Assembly (NCBI RefSeq): GCF_018812025.1
Contig: NC_063045.1
Span: 19,488,420 to 19,552,419, forward strand
DNA length: 64,000 bases
Source: Megalobrama amblycephala
Taxonomy: Eukaryota > Chordata > Actinopteri > Cypriniformes > Xenocyprididae
Reading direction: 5' to 3'
Part shown: piece by piece, positions 1 to 11,409 of the stretch
How the letters are laid out: every line of letters starts with the position of its first letter
Position numbering within the stretch: the first letter of the stretch is position 1
Position numbers and translations under genes: made by a program
Notes under the pieces: generated by a model
Told to the model about the DNA's origin: nothing
The model's input: the letters and a program-made list of their open reading frames with translations, nothing else
The model's database searches: none

Positions 1-63
1 TGTAGATCTGTGAGCTTTGTGGTTGGCCTGCGGTTTCACAATCTCTTGTGTTGTAGAGTTCAG
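1..63. other. possible exon edge at the window border
   Basis: The first 63 bases are open in frame 1 on the plus strand and end in a strong donor (CAG then GTAAGAT at 64). The same bases are also open on the minus strand, where they would lie downstream of the minus-strand exons at 5.2 and 13.4 kb. The minus side has no good acceptor. I cannot decide between a plus-strand exon, a minus-strand exon and chance. Confidence 0.2.
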
Positions 64-1400
64 GTAAGATCTCTTTTCCTTTAGTTTGCGAAACACAGTG
101 ACTTCTTACATGCTCATCAAAGCTAAAAAAACAAGAGGAATGCTTTCACTCGTGAAACAGAAGCAAATGAATACTTTAGTTCATGAAAATGCCTCCTTTC
201 TCCTTAAAAATACTATTTTTAGTCAATTAGAAGCAAAATGTAAAGCTGTGCTAGAAAAAAAAAAAACTATATGCATGTGTAATGCACCTGCATTCATTAC
301 TACATTTAGTATTGTTTATAAATGCAGGTGCATGCATGAGCGTATACAGAATCAATGCATTTTCCAGTTTAGCCACTGTCTCTTCATGCACTAGTCTGGG
401 TTCAGTAGAGCTCTGTGGTTTTGCACAGCTGCACACTTTTCTACAATCTCAGGGCAGGTGCATGACTACAATACATGTGACAGGTGACGATCAACAGAAA
501 GAAGCTAAAAAGAGTTGATGTGATATTGCTGTGTGATCAGCAAGAATGTCAATGTGGTTTAAATATATAATGAGAAAAAAAGGGGGGGAAAAGTATAAAT
601 GAATGTCAACAAACCCTTAACTTCAAATACACAAAAATATCCATTGTCCAGGCTAACATGTAGCCTGATTGTATGTAAATTATAAATATCCACCACAATG
701 CAGAAAAAAGTCCAAAACATGATGCAGCATATATTAAATTTATAAAATAAAACATTTATCACAGTTTATATTGAACATTTATAAATAATATTAATAATAC
801 AATTAATAGTATTATTGGTAGTATATAATAAAATTATATTATTGAAAAAAAAAAGAAAGAATTAAAAAAATAGATGGATAAACTAATCAAAATCACTATT
901 CAGTTATTGGAAAACAAGAGATCCAACACAAACTAAACCTGTGCATCTTAAATAGAGCAACAAGCTGTGGGTGGGAGGCTAGAAGATTTGCGGTGCATCT
1001 TTATTTTGATTGTACGGTCGTACATCCTGTAAACAACAACTCGTGTCTAAACAAAAAGAGGAAATCCTGAAAAAGCTTCATATGATGAGGAACTACATCC
1101 TGAACAAGCTCACAGCTTTGAAAACTTATTTACAAATTGAGTCTGCAGTACTGGAGGGCTCTACTGTCATGAGTGTCTTCCCTATAGCAGCAGCTGGGCA
1201 CCATGACTGAGATCTCTTGAAGAAGAGCATGGCACTAACCACAACAGAGGGGGTCTTACTCACCATCCACCTTTCTTGAGTCTGAATCACCCAGACATGT
1301 TTAAATCCAATTATACTAGACCAAAGCCCTGACGATAGACATAGCAAACGGTAGATTTCATCTGACACTAATAAAAATGTGCTTTTTATTTGACCTTAGC
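64..1400. other. gene-free stretch, no feature recognised
   Basis: No convincing coding sequence. A 13-bp inverted repeat (ATGCACCTGCATT at 282-294, its complement at 321-333) forms a small hairpin. At 560-960 the sequence is AT-rich simple DNA. At 1126-1368 the minus strand is open but gives no family resemblance and no clean splice sites. Confidence 0.4.
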
Positions 1401-1408
1401 ATTGCTAA

Positions 1409-1473
1409 TTAAACTCACTAAATCATTCAATTTGGGTATTTGGAAATAAAATTTAATGATTTAGTGAGTTTAA
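1409..1473. repeat. perfect 19-bp hairpin
   Basis: The arm at 1409-1427 (TTAAACTCACTAAATCATT) is exactly complementary to 1455-1473, with a 27-nt loop. The size is compatible with a small MITE or a miRNA-like hairpin. No surrounding transposon ends were recognised. Confidence 0.6.
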
Positions 1474-1905
1474 AGAGGGACAGCAAGAGAAACATATACA
1501 ACACATTATTTAAATTTTAAAGCCATTTCTGCTATACAGAGTCAAAAATAATAATATTAAACAAACTTGTATAATTGATTATTTATATAATATTTAAATA
1601 AATATGTAAAGAATTATTTGTCAGTGTATCTAACATTCAAGATGATTTAATATGATTTTAAATATGTAAAATGATTTATTAATCATAATAAAAATGGTCT
1701 AAATTAAGTAATAATTATGAAATTAATCATATTTTTTATTTAAATAATATTTAAATAATATTTGTCAGCTTTTCTCTGAAACTGAAGAAATATTTTGAAT
1801 ATTGGAAAAAGGCTGAAAATATGATTTAATATTAATAATTAATATTAATGTACCGTATCATATACAGTATATAAATATATATAAATAAAATATAGTCAAA
1901 ATTAG

Positions 1906-2044
1906 GGCTTTTCAACGATAATCGTGATTATCGTGTCCAAAATAAGAGTCTGTGTTTACGTAATATAAGTGTGTTTGTTCTGTGTATAATTATTATGTAT
2001 ATATTTAAATAAACAAATATTCATGTATATTTAAGAAAAAATAT

Positions 2045-2083
<39 letters not shown>

Positions 2084-2270
2084 TAGATATTTTGTGTTTA
2101 TTTAAATACACATAAATTAGTTAAATTATATTTATTGAATATTATATAAAGCTTGACAATTATTATTTATATATTTTATAAATAAAATATTATAATTATT
2201 TATAAAATATATAAATAATAATTGTCAAGCTTTATATAATATTCAATAAATATAATTCAATTAATATGTT
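1906..2270. repeat. AT-rich block: possible hAT-like terminus, (TA)n, long palindrome
   Basis: It begins with a TAGGGCTTTTC terminus followed by a GATAATCGTGATTATC palindrome, like the ends of fish hAT elements. A (TA)n microsatellite lies at 2048-2085. A nearly perfect inverted repeat of about 65 bp per arm spans 2121-2262, with its centre near 2190. No right-hand partner terminus was identified. Confidence 0.5.
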
Positions 2271-3277
2271 TTAGCTTAATCCTCCAGTCTAAATTCTTCA
2301 CTTGAGTGTTTTTCTCTTTGGTGAGTTTCCCCATCATCCTGCACTCTCAAAAAGGTGATGACATGCCTTAATATAGCTTTATTTTTTGTCATTTTATTAC
2401 AGCTTTATTTAGTCGCTGAGGTAATGTTCCTGTAATGTTACAAACACTTAAACTTAGCTACGGCGGGGCGGGAACCTGAAACCACTGCTTGAGTGATTCT
2501 GTTACAGTGTCAGAGCGCGTGGCAATTAAAGCGCTACAGCGCTGCCCAGAGCCAGAAAACTTGTTGCTGGTGTCTTGACTCCTACACAGTGGGTGGATCC
2601 AGATTTAATCCCCATTATGTTCTACTTATAGGCGGCAGGACGCAGCTCCAAACGTGATGAGTGAAATGAATCATGTCAGGCAGCTTGAGTCTTTTGGTCT
2701 GTCCTGTTTGGGAGGCACCTTTTCTTTTAAAAATGATTTGTTACATAAAAATGAAAGTGGAAGCATGGCAGAGAGTGGAACAATGGCAGACGGGGAAAAC
2801 CTGTTCAAAAACCTGTTTTATATTTGAAAAAATATTTACATGAAGAGCTCTTTTTTTTGCTGTAATGTTTCTTTGGGGTTAAGGTTTCTCGTTCTACACT
2901 CCAGCACTTTCTAAACATGGTTCTTACGTGGCAATCCAGTACCAAACGCAGCACCAAAAAAAAAAAAAAAAAATCTTCCAATCATTACAAATCATCACAA
3001 AATACTGAGATGTCATGCAACCCGTACAAGTGACGAATTAGTTTGTGACAAAGTACCAACTGTGCAAAAGTGTATTTATTTTGTAAACTCACATGATAAT
3101 ATGGTTAGTTGCATTTAATTTTTCATCTGTCTGAAAAACTATATGTTTAAAGGGGTCATGACATGAGAAAACTAATTTGCCTTGATCTTTTGACATATAA
3201 GTGGTCTGTGTACCATTAAAACATCTGGCAAGTTTCATAGCTTAAAACGTCCTCCTCATTATAAACAAAGAATTTAA
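2271..3277. other. intergenic or intronic stretch, no gene
   Basis: No coding signal. From about 3150 it carries a fragment starting AAAGGGGTCATGACATGAG, which looks like the end of another dispersed DNA repeat. A run of A lies at 2956-2972. Confidence 0.4.
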
Positions 3278-3999
3278 AGGGATAGTAATTAGCCCATGAT
3301 TTACTCACCCTCAAGCCATCCTAGATGTATATGACTACTTCTTTCAGATGAACACAATCAGAGATAAGTTAAAAATATCTTTAGTCTTCCAAGGTTTATA
3401 ATGGTTGTGAATGGGGGGTGGGCACGTTTTGAAGCCAAAAATAATGCATCCATCCATAAAAAAAAAAGAAAAAAGTAATCCATATGACTCCAGGGGGTTA
3501 ATAAAGGCCTTCTGAAGCGAAACGATGTGTTTTTGTGAGAAAAATATCCATGTTTAAAACATTATAAATTCAAATAAATAGCTTCCGAGGGATGACCGTA
3601 CGCAGAATGCGCGCGTCGACATAGGAGTAATCCTCTGACGCGATGTATGACGCAGAATGTAGGAGTAGCGCAAGCTTAGACGTCTCTCACGGTTCAAACA
3701 AATACGGCTGTGCAACAAACTCAAACTCCTCTTCTCTTATATCGAAATCCTCTGACATTTCTCTTTAAAAATTCTCGTTTTAGACTTATAATCCATGACC
3801 GTTGATTTGTTTTGCTCTCTCCTCTGCGCTTCCGTGTTCATCATTATGTAGTGCGTCAGGTCAAAGATACTCTTCCGCCGCAAATCAACTTGCGCATTCT
3901 GTATAAAGTTGTCCTGAAAGAAGATAGTGATATACATCTAGGATGGCTTGAGGGTGAGTAAATCATGGGCTAATTTTCATTTTTGGGTGAACTATCCCT
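3278..3999. mobile_element. TTAA-flanked TIR element (AGGGATAG type)
   Basis: The left end AGGGATAG (preceded by TTAA, 3274-3277) mirrors the right end CTATCCCT (followed by TTAA, 4000-4003). Inside each end the two sides are inverted copies around TTTACTCACCCTCAAGCCAT. TTAA target duplications are typical of piggyBac and Kolobok transposons. No transposase is visible, so this is a non-autonomous copy. Confidence 0.85.
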
Positions 4000-4152
4000 T
4001 TAATGCCTCGTATTGATATTGTGGGATCTGTGCCTCCAGAGCAAGAACTGATGAATAGTTATACATCATCGCACCATAGGCCCCCGTCCACTGTCATTTA
4101 GTCACTTAACAGCTGTCATTTGCAGAGTTTACAAAGAAACTTTTGTTGAAAG

Positions 4153-4384
4153 TAGTGCTTTCAAATGATTAATCGCGATTAATTGCATCCAAAATAAAAG
4201 TTTGTGTTTATATATATTGTGCATAATATATACTATATATAATATATATAGTACATATATGTACTGTGTATATTTATTTTGTATATATAAAAACACACAC
4301 ATGTATGTATATTTAAAAAAAAATATTTATATATAAAATATTTATATTTAACATTTTATATTGGATGCAATTAATCATGATTAA
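4153..4384. mobile_element. short hAT-like element with ATTAATCGCGATTAAT termini
   Basis: Left end TAGTGCTTTCAAATGATTAA then CGCGATTAATTGCATCC. The right side ends GGATGCAATTAATCATGATT, an inverted partner. The interior is AT-rich simple repeat. The right border abuts another element at 4385, so the target duplication is not visible. Confidence 0.55.
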
Positions 4385-4620
4385 AGGTGCCCTAGAATGT
4401 TCTTTCACAAGATGTAATAAGTCTAAGGTGTCCCCTGAATGTGTCTGAAGTTTCAGCTCAAAATACCCAATAGATTTTTTTTAATTAATTTTTTTAACTG
4501 CCTATTTTGGGGCATCATTAACTATGCACCGATTCAGGCTGCAGCCCCTTTAAATATTAGTTCACACAGCTAATATAACCCTCAAATGGATCTTTTGCAT
4601 GCATGCTTCGGATTATGTGA
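4385..4620. mobile_element. fragment of a TTAA element (AGGTGCCCTAG end)
   Basis: TTAA at 4381-4384 is followed by AGGTGCCCTAGAATG, an end of the same style as the AGG-terminated elements elsewhere in the window. No matching right end is found nearby, so it is a one-ended fragment. Its inner limit is uncertain. Confidence 0.45.
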
Positions 4621-5132
4621 GTATATTATTTATAGTATTTGTGAGTATAGTAAGTTTATTTTAAAGTAAAATAAATGACTGATTATGTGAAATAGTTGTG
4701 ATCTCAATATTGCCCAAAATAGATAATGCTTGCTTATGTCAATAATCATAATCGTGATTGTTTTACAGAAGCTAACAAAAAAAGTTATGTAGTAGCAAAA
4801 AATTTTTTTGCCAGTCTAATCCACTCAAACAGGATTTACAGACTTTAAGTGTGCTTGAATCTCTATGAAAAGATAAAAATAAAACTGAAAACTTAAACTT
4901 ACATAAAAAAAAACTGTGATAATTATAAAAGACAACAAAAAAGAAAAAAATACTACAGATATTTAATTCTCAAACAGCCATGTAACTATATCTGCTCATC
5001 AATGACAAGTCTTTGTGAGATGACAAACACAGTCTTAATCCTGTCTAGACGCCATTTCATCAGCCGTGAACGCAACACGAGGAGGATCAAAGCCTTCAAG
5101 ACACGCCAATATCACAAACAGCAGGGCCTTAC
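4621..5132. other. no gene recognised
   Basis: AT-rich sequence with A runs. It would be intronic or downstream DNA of the minus-strand gene whose exon starts at 5133. No transposon ends recognised. Confidence 0.4.
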
Positions 5133-5250
5133 CTGAAAGAGGTCTCCGTTCCGAGAGAGATCCAAGCCGGGGAAGTCGAAGTCGAAGTCACTGGGGCCAT
5201 TGGGAAACAAATCCGTGTGCATGTCTGATTGGCCGTTTAAAAGGTGCTGC
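5133..5250 (-). CDS. internal exon of an unidentified minus-strand gene
   Basis: Read on the minus strand, a 118-nt exon sits between a good acceptor (CACATCTCTCCAG) and a strong donor (CAG, then GTAAGGCC). Its first base completes the split codon left by the exon at 13402-13481, and 39 codons then stay open. The peptide includes DLFPNGPSDFDFDFPGLD and ends in NGDLFQ. It is rich in Asp and Phe and looks disordered, like an activation or coregulator segment, but I recognise no family. The exon ends in phase 0; the next exon, if any, would lie to the left. The GC content and codon use stand out from the surrounding AT-rich repeats. Confidence 0.65.
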
Positions 5251-6087
5251 CTGGAGAGATGTGACAAAATGAATGTAAGCGCAGCATTAGGAATTAACTT
5301 CGTGACGGATCACGAGCAGAGTAAACAAAAAAAAAGGAAGAGGGAAATTCACAGTTTTTGGTGTCATGAAAACATAATGACAGCAATGTGACCGAAAAAA
5401 GTCAGGATGGGACATAAAAAACAAAAACAAATACACATAATGACTTTTATAAGTGCACATTATAAACAAGTCGATGTGAATGACACATTAGAACACATAT
5501 TTAAGGAGAACATATGCAAAAAATAAGAAAATGATGACTGCATTGTCTATTTGGGTGAACTGCGCGTTTCACAAATGTGTATATTTGAATAGACTGTAGA
5601 GATCAGTGTGTTTGAGATCGTTAAAGTGCCTCCACCGACGGCCTCCCATCATGTGACATTCATTCATTAACTACCATACGAGTCATGCGCATCATGTGAC
5701 ATTCACTTTCAGTTCTCTGTCTCTCACTTTGTAGGAAATCACCACATTACATTTCAGGAAGCTTCACTCCGAGATGGATATTTTTGTCGTGTTGCTAGTT
5801 AGGAAGATATATTAGACAGGAAGCTGACATTGAGCATATGTGACTTTCAGCATCTGGGATTTAAAATTTCTAAATATACAGAATTACAGAATGTTGAACA
5901 ATGTAAAACAAAGAGGCATTATGATGCAAAATAAATAATTATTTAACAGGAAAATGTATATTTTTTCAATCCGTCATTGAAATGGTTGTGCTGATTATGT
6001 AACTTAATTTTATAATTTTTAAAAATTATATTAAAATTATAAAAACAAAATAGAAGCCCCCACTTTATGAATAATGTACATAAAAAA
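5251..6087. other. presumed intron of the minus-strand gene
   Basis: Lies between the exon at 5133-5250 and the repeat block at 6088. No coding signal and no recognised transposon ends; AT-rich after 5860. Confidence 0.4.
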
Positions 6088-6443
6088 AGTTTAGGGTCAG
6101 TTTTTGTTCTTTAATTTTATTTAGCAAGGATACATAAATGGATACATAAATGATCTAAAGTGTCAGTAAAGATTTTTAGAATGTTACAAATGTTTTATAT
6201 ATCAAATACATGCTGTTCTTTTGAACTATCAATAAATCAAAGAATCATGAGAAAATGTATCATGTTTCCACAAAAATATTAAGCAGCACAACCATTTCCA
6301 ACATTGATAATAATCAGAAATGTTTCTTGATCAGCAAATCAGCATATTAGTATGATCATGTGACACTGAAGACTGGAGTAATGATGCTGGAAATCATCAC
6401 AGGAATAAATTATATTAATGATATATTTAATTAATATATAAAT

Positions 6444-6711
6444 TAGGGCTGGGCGATATATCGCATGCGATTGTCACGCGCATTTCGTCAGTAAAGCCGG
6501 TTCCCTGATTACTGCTAAATCGCCATCACCTGCTTTCAAATGGAGCGGCATTTAATAGACAGAGCCGTAGATCACTGATAAGCTACGCAATATCGCGTTC
6601 ATTATCGAAGGCGATTCATCTGCAATAGTGAACGCGATATTGCGTAGCTTATCAGTGGCTTTACTGACGAAATGCGCGTGACAATTGCATGCGATATATC
6701 GCCCAGCCCTA
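6444..6711. mobile_element. palindromic hAT MITE, copy A
   Basis: The ends TAGGGCTGGGCGATATATCG and its inverted partner flank a nearly complete internal palindrome. An identical 8-bp target duplication ATATAAAT lies on both sides (6436-6443 and 6712-6719), as expected for hAT. It is 268 bp with no coding capacity. Sister copies are at 11993-12333 and 46042-46291. Confidence 0.93.
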
Positions 6712-6726
6712 ATATAAATTATATTA

Positions 6727-7999
6727 TACACTGCTCAAAAAAATTAAAGGAACACTTTTTAATCAGAGAATAGCATCATTTTTAGTCATTTAAACTCCTG
6801 GGATATTGATCTGGTGAGTTAAATAGCAGAAGGGGTTGTTAATCAGTTTCAGCTGCTTTGGTATTAATGAAATTAACAACACGTGCACTAGATGGGCAAC
6901 AATGAGACAACTCCCAAAACAGGAATGGTTTTACAGGTGGAGGCCAATGACTTTTTTTCCCAACTCATCTTTTCTGACTGTTTTTCACTAGTTTTGCATT
7001 TGGCTAGGGTCAGTGTCACTACTGGTAGCATGAGCCGCAGGCCACTAGTGTGAACGTCTCTGACCAAACAATCAGAAACAGACTTCATAAGGGTTTCTGG
7101 AGCTCGATTGGCATCTGCCATTGAACACCAGAATTAGCAGGTCCGCCACTGGCACCCTGTGCTTTTTAGATGAGAGCAAGTTCACCCTGAGCACATGTGA
7201 CAGACGTGAAAGGGTCTGGAGAAGCCGTGGAGAACATTATGCTGCCTGTAACATCGTTCAGCATGACCGGTTTGGTGGTGGGTCAGGGATGGTCTGGGGA
7301 GGCATATCCATGGAGGGACGCACAGACCTCTACAGGCTAGACAATGGCACCCTGACTGCCATTAGGTATTGGGATGAAATCCTTGGACCCATTGTCAGAC
7401 CCTACACTGGTGCAGTGGGTCCTGGGTTCCTCCTGGTGCACGACAATGCCCGGCCTAATGTGGCGAGAGTATGCAGGCAGTTCCTGGAGGATGAAGGAAT
7501 TGATACCACTGAATGGCCCCCATGCTCGCTTGACCTAAATCCAATAGATCACCTCTGGGAGATTTTTTTTTGGTCCATCCGACACCACCCGGTTGCACCT
7601 CAGACTGTCCAGGAGCTCAGTGATGTCCTGGTCCAGATCTGAGAGGAAATACCCCAGGACACCATCCGTCATCACATTAGGAGCATGCCCCAACATTGTC
7701 AGGCATGCATACATGCTCATGGAGGCCATACAAACTACTGAGCACCATTTTGAGTTGCTGCAATGAAATTTCAGCAAAATGGACTAGCCTGCTGCATCAT
7801 TTTTTCACTTTGATTTTCAGGGTGTCTTTGAATTCAGTCCTCTGTAGGTTGATAATTTTCATTTCCATCAAACGATGTGGCATCCTTTCATTCCTAACAC
7901 ATTACTCAGTCCATATCACTATAGATAACCAACATGATATTTTTCCCCATTGAGATCTGATGTGTTTTCAAAGTGTTCCTTTAATTTTTTGAGCAGTAT
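6727..7999 (+). mobile_element. Tc1-like transposon, internally deleted
   Basis: Inverted ends of about 28 bp (CTGCTCAAAAAAATTAAAGG on the left, CCTTTAATTTTTTGAGCAG on the right) lie next to TA dinucleotides. The interior holds a damaged Tc1/mariner transposase in the plus direction. Compared with the family, the segment encoding the N-terminal DNA-binding part is largely missing. It sits only 15 bp from the hAT MITE at 6444-6711, inside the same older repeat. Confidence 0.9.
7105..7741 (+). pseudogene. Tc1-like transposase remnant
   Basis: Carries the catalytic core of a Tc1/mariner transposase, which cuts and pastes the element at TA sites. Visible motifs are DESKFTLSTCDRRERVW with the first catalytic Asp, SGMVWGGI, HDNARPN with the second Asp, and LDLNPIDHLW at the third catalytic position. 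That last motif normally reads NPIEHLW, so the Glu is replaced by Asp here. The N-terminal helix-turn-helix region is lost by deletion. An in-frame TGA at 7640-7642 falls where the family has Trp, and homology continues to a second stop at 7739-7741. The copy cannot encode a working enzyme. Confidence 0.88.
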
Positions 8000-8208
8000 A
8001 TATTAAAATATATTCATATAGAAAACTTCTTTTAATAATATTTCACAATAATACTGTTTTACTGCAATTTTAATCAAAATTATTAAATGCAATAATAATC
8101 AATACTATTAAATGTAGCCTTGGTGAGCAGAAAAGACTTCTTTCAAAAACATTTTAAAAAAATCTCACCGACCCCAAACTTTTGAATGGTAGCATATGCA
8201 TCATACTG

Positions 8209-10195
8209 AACCAAGACAATTTGGCAAAAATTATTCTACCAAAATGGACAACAGTTGTTGATGCTATTAGTATAGTTTTGTTATGTATTTTTAATGAACA
8301 ATAAGGAATGTGTAAATCTGAAATCAGTGAAATTGAATATTAAGTAGTACCTAATATATGCAGGATTTGATTAGATGGAAGGCTATGATATTTCTGGTTT
8401 ATATAATTTTATAATCTTTGCTCATATAAACTTTGCTCATACTGACTTGGCTACATCAACAGATAAAAAGTAACAGTTTCAGTTGAAAGTTGTTGCATTT
8501 TGATAAAAGATTCTTAAAAACAAATTTGCACTACACTACACTATAACACCAGGGGTATTTATTAATAAAGTAAATATTTCATTTATTTTAATTACAAAAC
8601 CACGAATTTGCAGTGCAGTGCATTTGTGTTCCTCAAATAAAATGGTCCATATTTAAATATCCTCAGACTCAGAGGTTATATGGAAATCCCCTTCGTATGA
8701 TATTGCACCGCAGGCTTGGCACATCGATTCAGGCACATTCCATCAACACAATACGACTCTCTCGGCACTGACCTCTGGAACCCACTGAACCCATCCCATA
8801 ATGCCCCATCTCTGTCTTGTGTAATCATATCCCTCTGAGAAAAATCACTTGTATCTGCAGCAAACGGTGGAGGAAAATGGACAATAAAATCATTTTCAGT
8901 CAGTCTAGTAAATAAATGCTAATAAAGTATATAGTCTCTTGAATCAATCTCTGTTTTTGTCTGACTATTTTAATGCTTTCAGACAGATTGTGGCGGTCAG
9001 GTAAACAACATTCGCTATACAAGTCTAGACACCTTTATATGCTGCCCTTTCAACTACCAGGTACACAATATGTTAAACAGACTGTACAACTATCCTTCAA
9101 TGCATGTTTTCATCGTGTTAAATTAAATATGGCACCAGAAGTACTATTTTCAATTGTAAAGGTAAGATTCCTACTTGTCTGGTTGTCTATCACTGATCCA
9201 ATTTGAATTATTATTTATTATTTCCATTAATATTATTATTATTTTATTTGTTAGATTTATTTTTAATTAACAGTAGGTAATTATCATTATTTTTTATTTG
9301 CCATTATTAATAATTATATAATAATAAAAATAATAGTATTATATAATAGTAATAGTAGTATTATATAAATATAATATATATAAAAATAAATTTATAATAT
9401 TAAAATATAAAATATCATAGTGCATCAAATTATTATTATTATTAATGACAATAACAGCAACAATAATAATATTATATTTGCTTCAATTTAAAAATATAAT
9501 ATAATAACAATGTTGTCAGAACTAAAAACACCAAGAGATTTGAATCATCTGTTTAACTATGACTCATTAAAGTGGGAAAATTGGTATCTGGTGTCTGGTG
9601 TCTTGCTCTGGAAGAATGTAATATGAAGCATAAACTGATAACCATGAAGTTTGGTATTTTCCTATTCTGTCTGCAAAAGGTGATGCTTTAAAAAAAAAAA
9701 AATTGCCAAAGCACCATTAAAAGGTTCTCACATAGCTAGCTATGAAATTCTGTGAATGCTTCACAATGTTTTTTCCACCAGGGAGTGGGTGGACAGGATG
9801 TAGCACTGACGCTAGCATCAACCACAAACTGTTATTCTTTCTAAAACCGAGACCCTTATTTCGACGTTTTCAAACGCATTGACCTTTGCACACATATATC
9901 TCGTACTCCTCTTTTCCCTATGCCATATTTCTTCGGCAAAATGCTACTGTGTGCTATAAATACAGAGAGGACTTCCCACAGTCTCTGTAAACAAAACACC
10001 CCTTCTTTCACGTGACCTCTGATTCCACCTGATCACATGAAAACATGAAATGATCAGACATAACAACAGTTCCCGAATGATGACACATCATTAGAGAAGT
10101 ATGTGTGGTGAATTGTATACATTCTTTAAGCTGTTTTTCAGACATTTTGATAGCGAAAGTAGCATAAGATAGAATGTATAAACAGTTTTTGTACA
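8209..10195. other. long stretch without a recognised gene
   Basis: No supported exon or RNA. AT-rich (TTA)n-type simple sequence at 9200-9500. The segment 8680-8830 has somewhat higher GC but no open frame with splice sites that I trust. It would lie within the minus-strand gene's intron. Confidence 0.4.
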
Positions 10196-10200
10196 TACAA

Positions 10201-10252
10201 TGAAAGTCAATGGGGTCCAAAAACAACACTGTTTGGACCCCATTGACTTTCA
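10201..10252. repeat. perfect 21-bp hairpin
   Basis: 10201-10221 (TGAAAGTCAATGGGGTCCAA plus A) is exactly complementary to 10232-10252, with a 10-nt loop. The stem resembles the internal part of common fish DNA repeats rather than a stand-alone gene. Confidence 0.65.
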
Positions 10253-10810
10253 CTGTAAAAAAATAAAAAATAAATAAATAAATAAAATATCATCTTTTGT
10301 GTTCCTCCAGCGATAAAAAAGTCATACAGTTTTGGAAACTATATGACAACTGGATTTTTATTTTTGGGTCAACTTGAATTTGGCATTTAACTTTGCAATC
10401 TTTTCTTAAACAAAACCCACTGAGTCTGGTCTTTTGTGTAACTGGGTCGCAACAGAACAGATTTCTAGGAAAAGTCATTATGGAGTGGCAAGGGCATCAC
10501 CGCGAAGACTAAAGTTACAGACCGAGCCGGTTGATAAAGTTCCTATCATATGTCATGTCAAGCTCAGGGATGTTTTCGTTTGCATCTTATCGGGTCATGC
10601 AGATGTGAAGAGACTCGTTGTGACATTCTGTATTAAGCTTACAAATGCAATGCGGTCTTTTATCGCCAAATAAGTCCGAAAACCACTGCCTCAACTTGCA
10701 AAAGGGCTTCCCCTGTGGAAATAGCAGACACAATACAATGGCAACACATTTTTCTTAAAGACAATCTGATGCATATGTGAGTGAAACAAAATACAAATGT
10801 AGGTTGGGAT
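10253..10810. other. no gene recognised
   Basis: Contains a tail resembling dispersed DNA repeats (AAAGTCATACAGTTTTGGAA) and A-rich runs at 10258-10288. No coding signal. Confidence 0.4.
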
Positions 10811-11409
10811 TAGGCATGGGCCGGTATGAGATTTTGATGGTATGATAACCTTAAGCAAAAATATCATGGTTTTACAGTTTCACGGTATCACTGTATTGTG
10901 GTTACAGCTCTAAAATGTGTAATTTTAAAATGTCTGGCTAAAAAACTACTTTTTTGAAGTTGAAGTCAAGTTGAGCCAGGCATGTGATCAGCTAAAGACA
11001 AAAAAGAAGGTATTAATAGAGTTATAATGAATATATTAAAAAGTATTAATATAGTTGTTATTATATGATACAAATAATTATTATTATTACTTTTTATTTT
11101 ACAGAACAACAGTAAATTTACAATACTAACATCTATGGATGTCTTTATTACTTTCAAACATTAAATAATTGAGCTTCTATAATTACATCACAAACGTTGC
11201 GATTTGAAGATCGCACTAAGACACATTACATCACATCCATGCATTGTCAAAAATCATTTAAAAGTTACCGGGCAACTGGTGAATAACATCGCTTCAGCGC
11301 CTATTTTTACTCGCATTTGGCACTTTGAACCCTGGCAAACATGTTAATAATGTCCTGCAATTGGAGGCGCAAGCTCGTGCAGAGCTGTTTGAAGCAATCC
11401 GTCCATTAA

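Larger units (their letters stand above)
6088..8208. mobile_element. dispersed fish repeat split by two later insertions
   Basis: Left end AAAAAGTTTAGGGTCAG and right end GACCCCAAACTTTTGAATGG are inverted partners. The body matches the intact copy at 20092-20569 (shared stretches such as AATATTAAGCAGCACA and GTGACACTGAAGACTGGAGT). It is interrupted first by the hAT MITE at 6444-6711 and then by the Tc1 element at 6727-7999; the repeat resumes at about 8000. Boundaries are approximate. Confidence 0.6.

Noticed and set aside
1126..1368. 80-codon minus-strand frame considered as a terminal exon of the minus-strand gene
   Set aside because: A donor-like GTGAGTAA is present, but the following acceptor would leave an intron of about 40 bp, and the peptide has no family features.
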